Source of the DNA: Flavobacteriaceae bacterium
GTDB lineage: Bacteria; Bacteroidota; Bacteroidia; Flavobacteriales; Weeksellaceae
Reading direction: 5' to 3'
DNA: 33,955 nucleotides
Assembly: GCA_031277475.1 (NCBI GenBank)
Contig: JAITMJ010000094.1
Location: 1 to 33,955, forward strand
Shown: positions 26,754 to 33,955 of the stretch, piece after piece
Layout of the letters: each line of letters begins with the position of its first letter
Position numbering within the stretch: position 1 is the first letter of the stretch
Translations under genes and position numbers: made by a program
The notes under the pieces: model-generated
Seen by the model: only the letters and a program-made list of their open reading frames with translations
The model's database searches: none
Told to the model about the DNA's origin: nothing

Positions 26754-26845
26754 AAATTACGAATTGTTCTATTTTCGTAATTCGTAATTGAAAATTCGTA
26801 ATTGATTGACTGACGTAATTTTTAATTTTTAATTCGTAATTGAAT
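26734..26845. repeat. Cluster of AATTACGAATT-type repeats, including the 30-bp right copy
   Basis: The exact right copy of the inverted repeat is at 26775-26804. Further direct and inverted units of AATTACGAATT and TTTTTAATTTTTAATTCG lie on both sides (26734-26762 and 26814-26842). The cluster reaches to within a few bases of the hsdM ATG, so it forms the hsdM leader. Confidence 0.8.
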
Positions 26846-28429
26846 ATGCAACAACTCGGTAAAACCCTTTGGGAAATAGCAGACCAACTGCGGGGATCAA
26901 TGGATGCGGACGATTTTCGCGATTATATGCTGTCGTTTCTTTTTTTGCGCTATCTGTCGGAAAACTACGAAGAAGCCGCTAAAAAAGAATTGGGTAAAGA
27001 CTATCCAAAACTTGATAAGGAAGATAAACGTAATCCATTATCAATTTGGTACGATGCAAACGAAAAAGATGTTTCCGTTTTTGAAAAACAAATGCGCCGC
27101 AAAGTGCATTATGTCATCGAACCGCACTATTTGTGGAGCAATATCGTGGAACTTGCCCGAACGCAAAGCGGCGATTTGCTGACAACCCTCGATAAAGGTT
27201 TCAGATACATCGAAAACGAATCGTTTGAAAGAACGTTTCAAGGTTTGTTTTCCGAAATCAATCTCAATTCGGAAAAATTGGGGAAAACCCTTACCGACAG
27301 AAACAATAAATTGTGTGTCATCATCACCAAAATTGCGGAAGGCATTGCCAAATTTTCTACCGACAGCGATATTTTGGGCGATGCTTACGAGTATTTAATT
27401 GGTCAGTTTGCGGCAGGTTCGGGCAAAAAAGCCGGCGAATTTTATACGCCACAACAAATTTCCACCATTCTTTCCCGAATTGTAACGCTGGACAGTCAAG
27501 ACCCCGCCCGAGGAAAAAAAACAAAACTTGATAAAGTATTTGACTTTGCCTGCGGTTCCGGATCGCTGTTGCTCAATGTGCGTCACCAAATGGGAACGCA
27601 AGGAATCGGCAAAATTTACGGTCAGGAAAAAAACATTACCACCTACAACCTTGCCCGAATGAATATGCTGCTGCACGGCGTGAAAGATTCGGAATTTGAA
27701 ATTCATCACGGCGATTCACTGCTCAACGATTGGGATATTTTAAACGAATTAAATCCTGCGAAAAAAACCGTGTTTGATGCCATTGTTGCCAATCCTCCGT
27801 TTAGTTACCGTTGGGAGCCTGCGGAAACGATGGGCGACGATTTCCGTTTTAAAAATTACAGCGTTGCGCCCAAATCGGCTGCCGATTTTGCATTTTTGTT
27901 GCATGGACTTCATTTTTTGAGCGACGAAGGCGTAATGGCAATCATTTTGCCGCACGGCGTTTTATTCAGGGGCGGTGCCGAAGAACGCATACGAACAAAA
28001 TTATTGAAAGACAATTACATTGATACCGTCATCGGGTTGCCCGCCAATTTGTTCTTTTCCACAGGCATTCCTGTTTGTATTTTAGTGTTGAAAAAATGCA
28101 AAAAAACAGACGATGTACTGTTTATCAACGCTGCCAAGCATTTTGAAAAAGGCAAACGGCAGAACAACTTGCGTCCGCAAGACATTGATAAAATAGTGGA
28201 AACCTACCGGTTCCGAAAAGAGGAGGAACGCTTTTCGCATCGGGCATCCATGAAAGAAATTGCCGACAACAATTTTAATTTAAACATCTCCCGTTATGTG
28301 GACACTTCGGAAGAAGAAGCGGAAATTGACATCCACGCCGTGATGAAGGAAATTAAAAATTTGGAAACAAATCGGGCAAAGTTGGACAAAGAAATTGATG
28401 GGTATTTGAAAGAGTTGGGAATTGTATAA
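26846..28429 (+). CDS. hsdM: Type I restriction-modification methyltransferase subunit M
   Basis: The protein has 528 residues from the ATG at 26846; an upstream TTG at 26840 is less likely. It is the N6-adenine methyltransferase subunit that protects host DNA with HsdS and is needed for cleavage with HsdR. The N-terminal helical HsdM domain (LRGSMDADDFRDYMLSFLFL) precedes the SAM-binding motif DFACGSGSLL at 233-242 and the catalytic motif NPPF at 316-319. A C-terminal coiled-coil-like tail (EEAEIDIHAVMKEIKNLE) probably contacts HsdS. It sits downstream of the repeat cluster and upstream of a DUF3800 gene in the same direction. All key residues are present, so the enzyme looks functional. Confidence 0.97.
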   Translation: MQQLGKTLWEIADQLRGSMDADDFRDYMLSFLFLRYLSENYEEAAKKELGKDYPKLDKEDKRNPLSIWYDANEKDVSVFEKQMRRKVHYVIEPHYLWSNIVELARTQSGDLLTTLDKGFRYIENESFERTFQGLFSEINLNSEKLGKTLTDRNNKLCVIITKIAEGIAKFSTDSDILGDAYEYLIGQFAAGSGKKAGEFYTPQQISTILSRIVTLDSQDPARGKKTKLDKVFDFACGSGSLLLNVRHQMGTQGIGKIYGQEKNITTYNLARMNMLLHGVKDSEFEIHHGDSLLNDWDILNELNPAKKTVFDAIVANPPFSYRWEPAETMGDDFRFKNYSVAPKSAADFAFLLHGLHFLSDEGVMAIILPHGVLFRGGAEERIRTKLLKDNYIDTVIGLPANLFFSTGIPVCILVLKKCKKTDDVLFINAAKHFEKGKRQNNLRPQDIDKIVETYRFRKEEERFSHRASMKEIADNNFNLNISRYVDTSEEEAEIDIHAVMKEIKNLETNRAKLDKEIDGYLKELGIV

Positions 28430-28444
28430 TTTTAATTTTTTTAA

Positions 28445-29182
28445 ATGAAAAAATACCATTTGTATATAGACGAAAGCGGAGATCACGGATTGGTATCTGT
28501 AAATACCGATTTCCCCGTTTTTTTGTTGTGTGGCATATTGATTTCCGAAGATAGTTATCATACGATTAGTCAGGAACTAAACATCATAAAAAGAGAATTT
28601 TGGGAAAATAAAGATGTAATTTTTCATTCAAGAGATATTCGAAAATGCAATAAAGAATTTCAAATATTATTTGATTTGGAAATAAAAAAAAGGTTTTATG
28701 AACGAATAAACAGTGTTATCCAAAATTCGGAATACCATATCATAACTTCGATTATCAATAAGGAAAAATACATTAAAACCTACGGAAGACTATCTAATGA
28801 TGTATATGAGTTAGCTTTGTCCTTTATTATTGAAAGGGCGGTATTCTTTTTGGATGATGTAACAGATACGGCAAAGCAACTTGATATTACTATTGAAAAA
28901 CGAGGTAAAAAAGAAGACAAAAAATTAGATGAACATTTTCAACGTCTTCTATCAAGAGGCACAAGTTATGTATCTGCTCAACGGTTACGCGATATAAAAA
29001 CAGCAATAGCATTTAAGGATAAAAAAGAAAATATCAATGGTTTGCAGTTAGCCGACTTGATTGCATATCCAATTGCACGATATGTTATGGAGCCTAACAG
29101 AGCAAATCCTGCATTTGATGTATTGAAGAGCAAAATATATACTAAAAACAGCAAAAAATATGGACTTAAAATTTTTCCATAA
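28445..29182 (+). CDS. DUF3800 domain protein
   Basis: The protein has 245 residues. The N-terminus KKYHLYIDESGDHG is the hallmark of DUF3800 (Asp9-Glu10-Ser11-Gly12), and the C-terminal NGLQLADLIAYPIARYV supplies the conserved QxAD motif. The acidic residues and order of segments suggest an RNase H-like fold, so a nucleic-acid-acting enzyme is possible but unproven. It starts 15 bp after the hsdM stop and lies before hsdS in the same direction, so it is probably co-transcribed with the restriction genes. Members of this family are often found in mobile and defence regions. A part in restriction or an added defence function is inferred from context. Confidence 0.85.
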   Translation: MKKYHLYIDESGDHGLVSVNTDFPVFLLCGILISEDSYHTISQELNIIKREFWENKDVIFHSRDIRKCNKEFQILFDLEIKKRFYERINSVIQNSEYHIITSIINKEKYIKTYGRLSNDVYELALSFIIERAVFFLDDVTDTAKQLDITIEKRGKKEDKKLDEHFQRLLSRGTSYVSAQRLRDIKTAIAFKDKKENINGLQLADLIAYPIARYVMEPNRANPAFDVLKSKIYTKNSKKYGLKIFP

Positions 29183-29186
29183 AAAC

Positions 29187-29212
29187 AGAAGCCAAGCAAT
29201 TGCTCGGCTTCT
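29187..29212. terminator. Hairpin after the DUF3800 gene
   Basis: GAAGCCAAGC-AATT-GCTCGGCTTC pairs with a single A-C mismatch, closed by one more A-T pair. It lies right after the DUF3800 stop and 70 bp before hsdS. No long T-run follows immediately, so termination may be partial. A second small GGGGACACCCC hairpin follows at about 29221-29231. Confidence 0.5.
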
Positions 29213-29281
29213 ACTCGATCGGGGACACCCCAATCCTTTTATTTTTAATGTTCAATGATTTCCGCTGCAAATTTATAAAAT

Positions 29282-30466
29282 ATGAAACAAAAATCAAAAA
29301 AAAACCTCAATGTTCCAAATTTGAGATTTAAAGAGTTTGAGGGAGAGTGGGTGGAGGCAACATTAGGCGAATTAGTTGAAAATGTAAGAGGAAAAATTTC
29401 AACTTCGTTGCTTTCTGTTGATAAATACATATCCACAGAAAATATTCTTCAAAATTTTCAGGGTGTGATTCCTGCTACTTCTATTCCAAACAACACAAAT
29501 GTAGTTGCATTTAGAAAAGATGATATACTTTTCTCTAATATACGACCATATTTAAAGAAGATTTGGCTTGCAAATTATAATGGCGGATGTAGTGCGGATG
29601 TTGTTGTTTTCAGAAGCAATGACACTTGTGAAGCAAAGTTTTTGCATCACTTAATTGCGAATGACAAATTCATTAATTATGTAATGTTAGGCACAAAAGG
29701 GACAAAAATGCCAAGAGGTGATAAACAGCAAATTAGTAATTATACTACCTATCTACCTTCAAAATCCGAACAAACCAAAATCGCCACATTTCTCTCCTTG
29801 CTTGACGATCGCATTTCCACCCAAAGGCAAATAATTGAGGAAATGGAAACCTTAATGAAGGGAGTGAGCAAAAAGATATTTTCTCAAGAATTGAGGTTTA
29901 AAGACGATGATGGGAATGAATTTCCGGAGTGGGAGGTGAAAAAGTTGGGGGAGGTTGCAACTATACAAATGGGGCAATCGCCTAATTCTTCTTCTTATAA
30001 TACTAATGGTGTTGGTGTTCCTTTAATACAAGGAAATGCGGACATTATGGATAGGAAGTCTAATCCTCGACAACACACAAGTAGCCCAACTAAGTTTTGC
30101 GAAATCGGAGATTTGCTATTAACAGTAAGAGCCCCTGTTGGTCATGTCGCAAAATCCCTTCATTATGCTTGTATCGGTAGAGGCGTATGTTCAATAAAAA
30201 ATAATGAATATTCTGTGAGTGATTTTATTTATCAATTTTTGCTTCAATTTGAAGACGCTTGGAAGACCATAGAGCAAGGTAGTACTTTTACATCTGTTAA
30301 TAGTTCGGATATAGGTTCAATTAGTATAACTATTCCAAGCATTAAAGAACAAACTAAAATCGCTAATTTCCTTTCTGCTATTGACGAAAAATTAGAAAAC
30401 GAAAGGCAAATCCTAAAAAAATATACCGAACAAAAAAAGTATTTGCTGGCGAATATGTTTGTGTGA
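29282..30466 (+). CDS. hsdS: Type I restriction-modification specificity subunit S (expressed copy)
   Basis: The protein has 394 residues, the normal size for HsdS. It has two target-recognition domains separated by conserved helical spacers and chooses the DNA site for HsdM and HsdR. The first recognition domain spans about residues 31-160. The central conserved helix EQTKIATFLSLLDDRISTQR is at about 163-182, the second recognition domain at about 210-350, and the second helix (EQTKIANFLSAIDEKLENER) near the end. Residues 11-30 and 163-188 are encoded by DNA found again, inverted and exactly matching, in the second hsdS at 31429-32619. Because it has an ATG and lies downstream of hsdM it is the active copy. 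Both recognition domains could be swapped by inversion. Confidence 0.95.
   Translation: MKQKSKKNLNVPNLRFKEFEGEWVEATLGELVENVRGKISTSLLSVDKYISTENILQNFQGVIPATSIPNNTNVVAFRKDDILFSNIRPYLKKIWLANYNGGCSADVVVFRSNDTCEAKFLHHLIANDKFINYVMLGTKGTKMPRGDKQQISNYTTYLPSKSEQTKIATFLSLLDDRISTQRQIIEEMETLMKGVSKKIFSQELRFKDDDGNEFPEWEVKKLGEVATIQMGQSPNSSSYNTNGVGVPLIQGNADIMDRKSNPRQHTSSPTKFCEIGDLLLTVRAPVGHVAKSLHYACIGRGVCSIKNNEYSVSDFIYQFLLQFEDAWKTIEQGSTFTSVNSSDIGSISITIPSIKEQTKIANFLSAIDEKLENERQILKKYTEQKKYLLANMFV
29312..29371 (+). repeat. 60-bp inverted repeat IR1, left copy (hsdS 5' end)
   Basis: It encodes VPNLRFKEFEGEWVEATLGE. The exact reverse complement is at 32569-32628, with mismatches directly at both ends. It is a predicted crossover site for a 3317-bp inversion. 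Confidence 0.95.
29768..29845 (+). repeat. 78-bp inverted repeat IR2, left copy (hsdS central region)
   Basis: It encodes the central conserved helix of HsdS (EQTKIATFLSLLDDRISTQR onward). The exact reverse complement is at 32053-32130. It is the predicted inner crossover site. Confidence 0.95.
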
Positions 30467-30508
30467 AAATTTGAACCGATTAATTGCGTGAATTTATATT
30501 GAATTATC

Positions 30509-30538
30509 CTGTTTTTCACGAAGAGTTGTCTACCTTTG
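30509..30538 (+). promoter_or_regulatory. Promoter of the fic gene
   Basis: A perfect -7 box TACCTTTG lies at 30531-30538, with CTG (near TTG) at 30509-30511, 19 bp upstream. Transcription would start only about 10 bases before the GTG start, giving a nearly leaderless message. The promoter lies inside the invertible DNA and so moves with the gene. Confidence 0.55.
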
Positions 30539-30554
30539 CAAAAAAAATACGGCG

Positions 30555-31436
30555 GTGATATATCAAACCACAAAAGACAAAATTGAAGCACTGCAAAAAC
30601 GATATGTAGAACTATCAAATGGGAATGAAAAACTTTTGAAAGAGATTGCTATTGCTGAAATTCCCGAAATGGTTTACAACTCCAATGCCATAGAAAATTC
30701 TACACTTACACTCGAAGATACCGAAAAAATTCTTGCAGGCAATGAATTACATGGAAAAGTAAATATTCGTGAAGTATTTGAAGCAAAAAATTTAGCAAAA
30801 ATTACCGAATCGCTACTCGAAAAGCCCTATCACAAACTCAATCTCAAACTGATTTTAGGTTTGCATAAAACTTTACTGACAAATATAGATGACAGTATTG
30901 CCGGACGATTTCGCAGTGGCAAGGAATGGGTGCGAATAGGAAATCATTTGGGGGCAAATCCAAAGTTTGTAAATCATTTAATGCAAGAACTTGTTGATAA
31001 GTATAACAACGAAAAAGCATCTCATTTTTTAGATAGAATTGCCCACTTTCATGCAGAGTTTGAAACCATACATCCATTTTGTGATGGCAACGGACGAATG
31101 GGCAGAGTGCTTATTAACCTGCAACTGATGAATATGGGGCTTCCTCCAATCATTGTTCAGAATAAGAGCAAGCATCGGGAATATTATCCGCTTTTTAATA
31201 AATATCCTGTTACGATGAAATTCGACGGATTTACCAATCTTTTTGCTCTTCTTTTGCAAGAATCCTTACATAAAAGAATTACGATGCTTACTGCCAAAAG
31301 AATTGTTCCGCTTTCGCTATGGGCTGAAAAAAATAACATAAAGCCGAATATTGCTGCCAACAAAGCAAAACGACAAACCATTCCGGCTTTTCGCTTGCGT
31401 GAAAAATGGATGATTGACGAAGATTATGCTATATAA
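30555..31436 (+). CDS. Fic family protein AMP-transferase with C-terminal HTH-like domain
   Basis: The protein has 293 residues. The catalytic motif HPFCDGNGRMGR begins at His173 and is complete, so it should transfer AMP (or a related nucleotide part) to a protein hydroxyl. The N-terminal segment VYNSNAIEN contains the inhibitory (S/T)xxxE(N/G) helix (Ser43, Glu47, Asn48), as in self-inhibited class II Fic proteins. The C-terminus SLWAEKNNIKPNIAANKAKR with QTIPAFRLREKW (about 253-286) resembles an excisionase/MerR-type winged helix, which suggests DNA binding. The GTG at 30555 is the start: no upstream ATG fits, and a promoter lies just before it. Its end overlaps the inverted hsdS tail to tail by 8 bp. 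Its target is unknown. It may act as a regulator or as a second defence layer within the island. Confidence 0.9.
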   Translation: MIYQTTKDKIEALQKRYVELSNGNEKLLKEIAIAEIPEMVYNSNAIENSTLTLEDTEKILAGNELHGKVNIREVFEAKNLAKITESLLEKPYHKLNLKLILGLHKTLLTNIDDSIAGRFRSGKEWVRIGNHLGANPKFVNHLMQELVDKYNNEKASHFLDRIAHFHAEFETIHPFCDGNGRMGRVLINLQLMNMGLPPIIVQNKSKHREYYPLFNKYPVTMKFDGFTNLFALLLQESLHKRITMLTAKRIVPLSLWAEKNNIKPNIAANKAKRQTIPAFRLREKWMIDEDYAI

Positions 31437-32619
31437 ACAGTTGGCTTAGGACATATTTCTTTTGATTTTGATACGCCGAAAGTAGTTTTTGTTCGGTTTC
31501 AATTTTTTGGTCAAGTTTTCTTAACAAAGATGATATTTTGAGCAATTGCACTTTATCAGAACTATATGGTATTTCATAATTTTCAATATCACTTTTGTTG
31601 ATATTCATTTGAGCAGCACCTTTTCCGCTTGCAATCATCATTTTTTCAAATCTTTTATTAGATATAGATTGAAAAATATACTCAGTATTCATAATATTAT
31701 TTGGAACAAATAGTCCAACTCTTTGATTTAGCAAAGCATTGTCAATGTTGCATAAGGAAACACGACCAACATTCCCTGTCAGTGAAATTAGAATATCATT
31801 AAGTTTTAATGTTTGATGTGGTTGTATGTCTTTGGGTAAGTCGATAATGTTGTTGCACTTTAAAGCACTAATATTTCGTTCCCCCGTAACATTAGCAATA
31901 GTGATAACTTTATATTTTCCTCTTTCTTCATATGATTTACTTTTAAACGCATAGCCATTTTTCACCTCTCCAATGTCAGATAATCTCATTTTTTGATTGA
32001 GTAATTTATTTTCATAAATCAATTTATTATTCGTAGCATCCTTCAGCGATTTCATTTCCTCAATTATTTGCCTTTGGGTGGAAATGCGATCGTCAAGCAA
32101 GGAGAGAAATGTGGCGATTTTGGTTTGTTCTTGAAAAGTGGGAAATATAATGGCAAATTTTCGCACATTTTCCATTGTCAAGGCTGGTTGAGAACTTGAA
32201 GAAACATATTTCTGTATTTCAATATTTTTAAAACGAGGTAAATTGAAATATTGCAATAAAAATTGAGGTAAAATTATCTTTTTGTCAACTCTAATTCTGG
32301 ATACATTCGGAGCTAAATAAAACCTATCGTTTTCTTCGATTAATGCAACTTCCCCAATAGTGCCGATGTAGGTAAACATTAAATCATCAATAAACAATTT
32401 GCTTCTGTTCAATTTTGACAAATCACTATTATCAATGTACTTAACATCTGACAAATCTAATTTATTGCTTTTTATATTTAATCCGCGTAAAGCAATAATT
32501 TTTCCAGATTCTTCATATGTGATATGTTTTGTAAACTCATACCCGGCCAATTTTGAAACATTAGCAATTTCGCCTAATGTTGCCTCCACCCACTCTCCCT
32601 CAAACTCTTTAAATCTCAA
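31429..32619 (-). pseudogene. hsdS: Silent inverted hsdS copy (alternative specificity cassette)
   Basis: About 396 codons of HsdS remain open on the minus strand, from RFKEFEGEWVEATLGE to QKKYVLSQLFI. The frame is closed by a TAG at 32629-32631, exactly one codon outside the 60-bp repeat, so the gene has lost its own start; only a TTG at 32619 within the repeat could serve. Both recognition domains differ from those of the forward hsdS, for example EIANVSKLAGYEFTKH near the start. The central helix matches exactly over 78 bp of DNA. This is the expected shape of a stored specificity gene that becomes active when inversion brings it behind the hsdS start. No frameshift is seen, so it has probably been kept in use. 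Confidence 0.9.
32053..32130 (-). repeat. 78-bp inverted repeat IR2, right copy
   Basis: Exact reverse complement of 29768-29845, within the silent hsdS. Confidence 0.95.
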
Positions 32620-32628
32620 ATTTGGAAC
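32569..32628 (-). repeat. 60-bp inverted repeat IR1, right copy
   Basis: Exact reverse complement of 29312-29371. It ends one base before the TAG that closes the silent hsdS frame, marking the crossover boundary. Confidence 0.95.
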
Positions 32629-32707
32629 CTAACCGAAATTTGATATTCAAAATCTTTTGTGTACTTTTTTTGAGATAATAAGTCATTAATTTAAAAATCG
32701 AAAAATT

Positions 32708-33634
32708 ATGCAAAATCAAAAAACCATTTCAGAAATTATCGCTTTATGGAAAGCGGATAAAAAACAGTATGTAAAAAAGTCGAGTTTTTCGGCGTACATT
32801 CTGCTGATTGAAAATCATTTATTGCCTGCGTTCGGCACTAAAACCTGCATTGAAGAAAGCGAAGTACAAACCTTTGTACTTCAAAAATTAGCGGAAGGTT
32901 TGAGCCAAAAAACCGTCAAAGACATTTTGATTGTCTTAAAAATGATTTTGAAATTCGGAGCCAAAAACAAAGTGTTTGAATACGTTCCCTTTGATGTTCA
33001 ATATCCCACCGAAAGAGAAAACCCCGGCATTGAAGTGCTGAGCCGAGCCAATCAAAAAAAGATGATGAACTTTGTCCGGGAAAATTTTACGTTCAGAAAT
33101 TTGGGCGTTTATATTTGCTTGTCCACAGGCTTACGCATCGGCGAAATTTGCGCCCTGACTTGGGAAGACATTGATACCGAAAACGGAATTATTGCTGTTC
33201 GCAAAACCATTCAGCGCATTTATACCATCGAAAACAGCAGTCGGCACACCGAATTATTGCTCGACACGCCCAAAACAAAAAACTCCATTCGTGAAATTCC
33301 GATGACCAAAGATTTGTTGCAAATACTGAAACCGCTCAAAAAAATAGTCAACAACTATTTTTTCGTTCTGACCAACGATGCAAAACCCACCGAACCGCGA
33401 ACCTACCGCAATTACTATAAAAAAATGCTGGAAAATTTGAACATTCCCGAACTGAAATTCCACGGTTTGCGCCACAGTTTTGCCACCCGCTGCATCGAAA
33501 GCAACTGCGATTACAAAACCGTCAGCGTCATTCTCGGACATTCAAATATCAGCACCACACTGAATTTATATGTTCACCCGAATTTAGAACAAAAGAAAAA
33601 ATGTATTGAGCAAATGGCGAAAATGCTAAAATGA
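32708..33634 (+). CDS. Tyrosine recombinase, probable hsdS invertase
   Basis: The protein has 308 residues. The N-terminal SAM-like core-binding domain (about 1-95) is followed by a full catalytic domain: Arg143 (TGLRIGEICALTW), His252-x-x-Arg255 (FHGLRHSFATR), His278 (LGHSNISTTL) and the nucleophile Tyr288 (NLYVHP). The protein is of XerC/D-like size. It lies immediately beside the inverted hsdS pair, a place taken in other Bacteroidota and Firmicutes by recombinases that flip hsdS genes, so this is its likely job. Divergent transcription from the silent hsdS leaves 79 bp between them. An alternative is that it is the integrase of an island at the adjacent tRNA-Leu. No duplicate of the tRNA end was seen in the window, so the invertase role is preferred. 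Confidence 0.9.
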   Translation: MQNQKTISEIIALWKADKKQYVKKSSFSAYILLIENHLLPAFGTKTCIEESEVQTFVLQKLAEGLSQKTVKDILIVLKMILKFGAKNKVFEYVPFDVQYPTERENPGIEVLSRANQKKMMNFVRENFTFRNLGVYICLSTGLRIGEICALTWEDIDTENGIIAVRKTIQRIYTIENSSRHTELLLDTPKTKNSIREIPMTKDLLQILKPLKKIVNNYFFVLTNDAKPTEPRTYRNYYKKMLENLNIPELKFHGLRHSFATRCIESNCDYKTVSVILGHSNISTTLNLYVHPNLEQKKKCIEQMAKMLK

Positions 33635-33693
33635 GTAAAATTTCAGGCAGGTTGGCATCGGTGAGGAAAATGTGGGGAAAATCCACCAAAGAA

Positions 33694-33735
33694 AAAACTC
33701 CATTCTTTTGAAAATCAATCGAATGGAGTTTTAAA
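33694..33735. terminator. Hairpin terminator between recombinase and tRNA-Leu
   Basis: AAAACTCCATTC (33694-33705) and GAATGGAGTTTT (33721-33732) are perfect complements with a 15-base loop. The A-run on one side and T-run on the other make it able to stop transcription in both directions: the recombinase gene from the left and the tRNA from the right. Confidence 0.8.
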
Positions 33736-33738
33736 AAG

Positions 33739-33822
33739 TACCCAGAGCCGGGGTCGAACCGGCATGGAAATGAATCCACTGGTGTTTGAGACCAGCGCGT
33801 CTACCGATTCCGCCATCTGGGC
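33739..33822 (-). tRNA. tRNA-Leu (anticodon CAA)
   Basis: Read on the minus strand the gene begins GCCCAGATGGCGGAATCGGT and ends CTCTGGGTA. The acceptor stem is GCCCAGA/TCTGGGT with discriminator A. The anticodon stem is CTGGT/ACCAG with loop CTCAAAC, so the anticodon is CAA and it reads UUG. The long variable arm (TGGATTCATTTCCA) is typical of class II tRNA-Leu, and the T-arm is GCCGGTTCGACCCCGGC. It is 84 nt long and the CCA end is not encoded. It lies at the far edge of the defence island. Confidence 0.97.
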
Positions 33823-33842
33823 TTTTTTGCGTTAGACGGATG

Positions 33843-33872
33843 CAAAGGTAGAAAAACTTTTGGAATTGACAA
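33843..33872 (-). promoter_or_regulatory. Promoter of tRNA-Leu
   Basis: On the minus strand, TTG (33870-33872), a 19-bp spacer and TACCTTTG (33843-33850) match the Bacteroidota sigma-ABfr consensus exactly, 20 bp before the tRNA 5' end. Confidence 0.8.
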
Positions 33873-33955
33873 AAACTTGGCGGCTCTTTTTTCTCGCACT
33901 TCTTCGCGTGCAGGAAAAATACCCAAACGAATTTGTTTGACAACTATATTTTACC
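33873..33955. other. Window end, no gene supported
   Basis: Upstream of the tRNA promoter there is only non-coding sequence. An open frame here runs through the tRNA and is not a gene. Confidence 0.5.

Larger units (their letters stand above)
29312..32628. other. Predicted invertible segment (hsdS - fic - hsdS')
   Basis: It is bounded by the 60-bp repeat pair and contains an inner 78-bp pair (29768-29845 and 32053-32130) that bounds a 2363-bp segment. Inversion at the outer pair would swap the whole hsdS; inversion at the inner pair would swap only the second recognition domain. Together they predict four specificity combinations. A tyrosine recombinase gene lies 79 bp outside. The fic gene is carried within both segments. 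Confidence 0.8.

Noticed and set aside
26734..26845. Repeat cluster considered as a CRISPR array
   Set aside because: Units are short, in both orientations and without regular unique spacers, and no cas genes are near.
28445..30466. Idea that hsdS is split or frameshifted by the DUF3800 gene
   Set aside because: The hsdS at 29282 is complete with both recognition domains and its own ATG; the DUF3800 gene is a separate intact gene.
33694..33822. Attachment site at tRNA-Leu for an integrated island
   Set aside because: I found no second copy of the tRNA 3' sequence in the window, and the terminator hairpin fully separates recombinase and tRNA. It cannot be excluded without the wider genome.
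33731..33943. Minus-strand open frame of 70 codons at the window end
   Set aside because: It runs straight through the tRNA-Leu gene and its promoter.

Overview
The window is from a Bacteroidota chromosome, most likely Flavobacteriia (Weeksellaceae-like). This rests on the low GC content, the TAnnTTTG type of -7 promoter boxes, a fused SecDF, a type IX secretion (T9SS) C-terminal sorting domain, and the style of the GreA, RarA and HsdRMS proteins. The species cannot be named from the sequence alone.

Positions 1-16950 (all minus strand) form a polymorphic-toxin locus. Transcription enters at about 16.95 kb and runs through a secreted jelly-roll-type protein, a T9SS-sorted surface protein and a 3438-residue SpvB/TcdB/Rhs protein whose variable tip looks like an L,D-transpeptidase-type cell-wall enzyme. 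A lipoprotein gene overlapping its end is the probable immunity gene. Downstream lie two orphan Rhs tip cassettes. Both begin at the same codon (HPDHLG) immediately after a stop, have no start region of their own and carry different toxin ends. The first (1606-2628) has a papain/CHAP-like tip followed by an exported lipocalin-like immunity candidate; the second runs off the left edge. Two of the three tips look like peptidoglycan enzymes, and both visible immunity candidates carry export signals, which fits a periplasmic target.

Positions 16951-23384 are housekeeping: a roughly 650-bp intergenic region with a possible structured small RNA, greA, a divergent lipoprotein with a degenerate Rieske fold, secDF and rarA.

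Positions 23385-33634 form a defence island: hsdR, a four-helix-bundle (S23/IVP-type) gene between 30-bp perfect inverted repeats, hsdM, a DUF3800 gene, hsdS, a Fic AMP-transferase gene, a second and inverted hsdS without a start, and a tyrosine recombinase. The two hsdS genes share two exact inverted repeats (60 bp at the 5' end and 78 bp in the central conserved region). This predicts a recombinase-driven shuffling locus that could give four DNA specificities. Unusually, the fic gene lies inside the invertible DNA. The window closes with a terminator hairpin and a tRNA-Leu(CAA) gene with a consensus Bacteroidota promoter.
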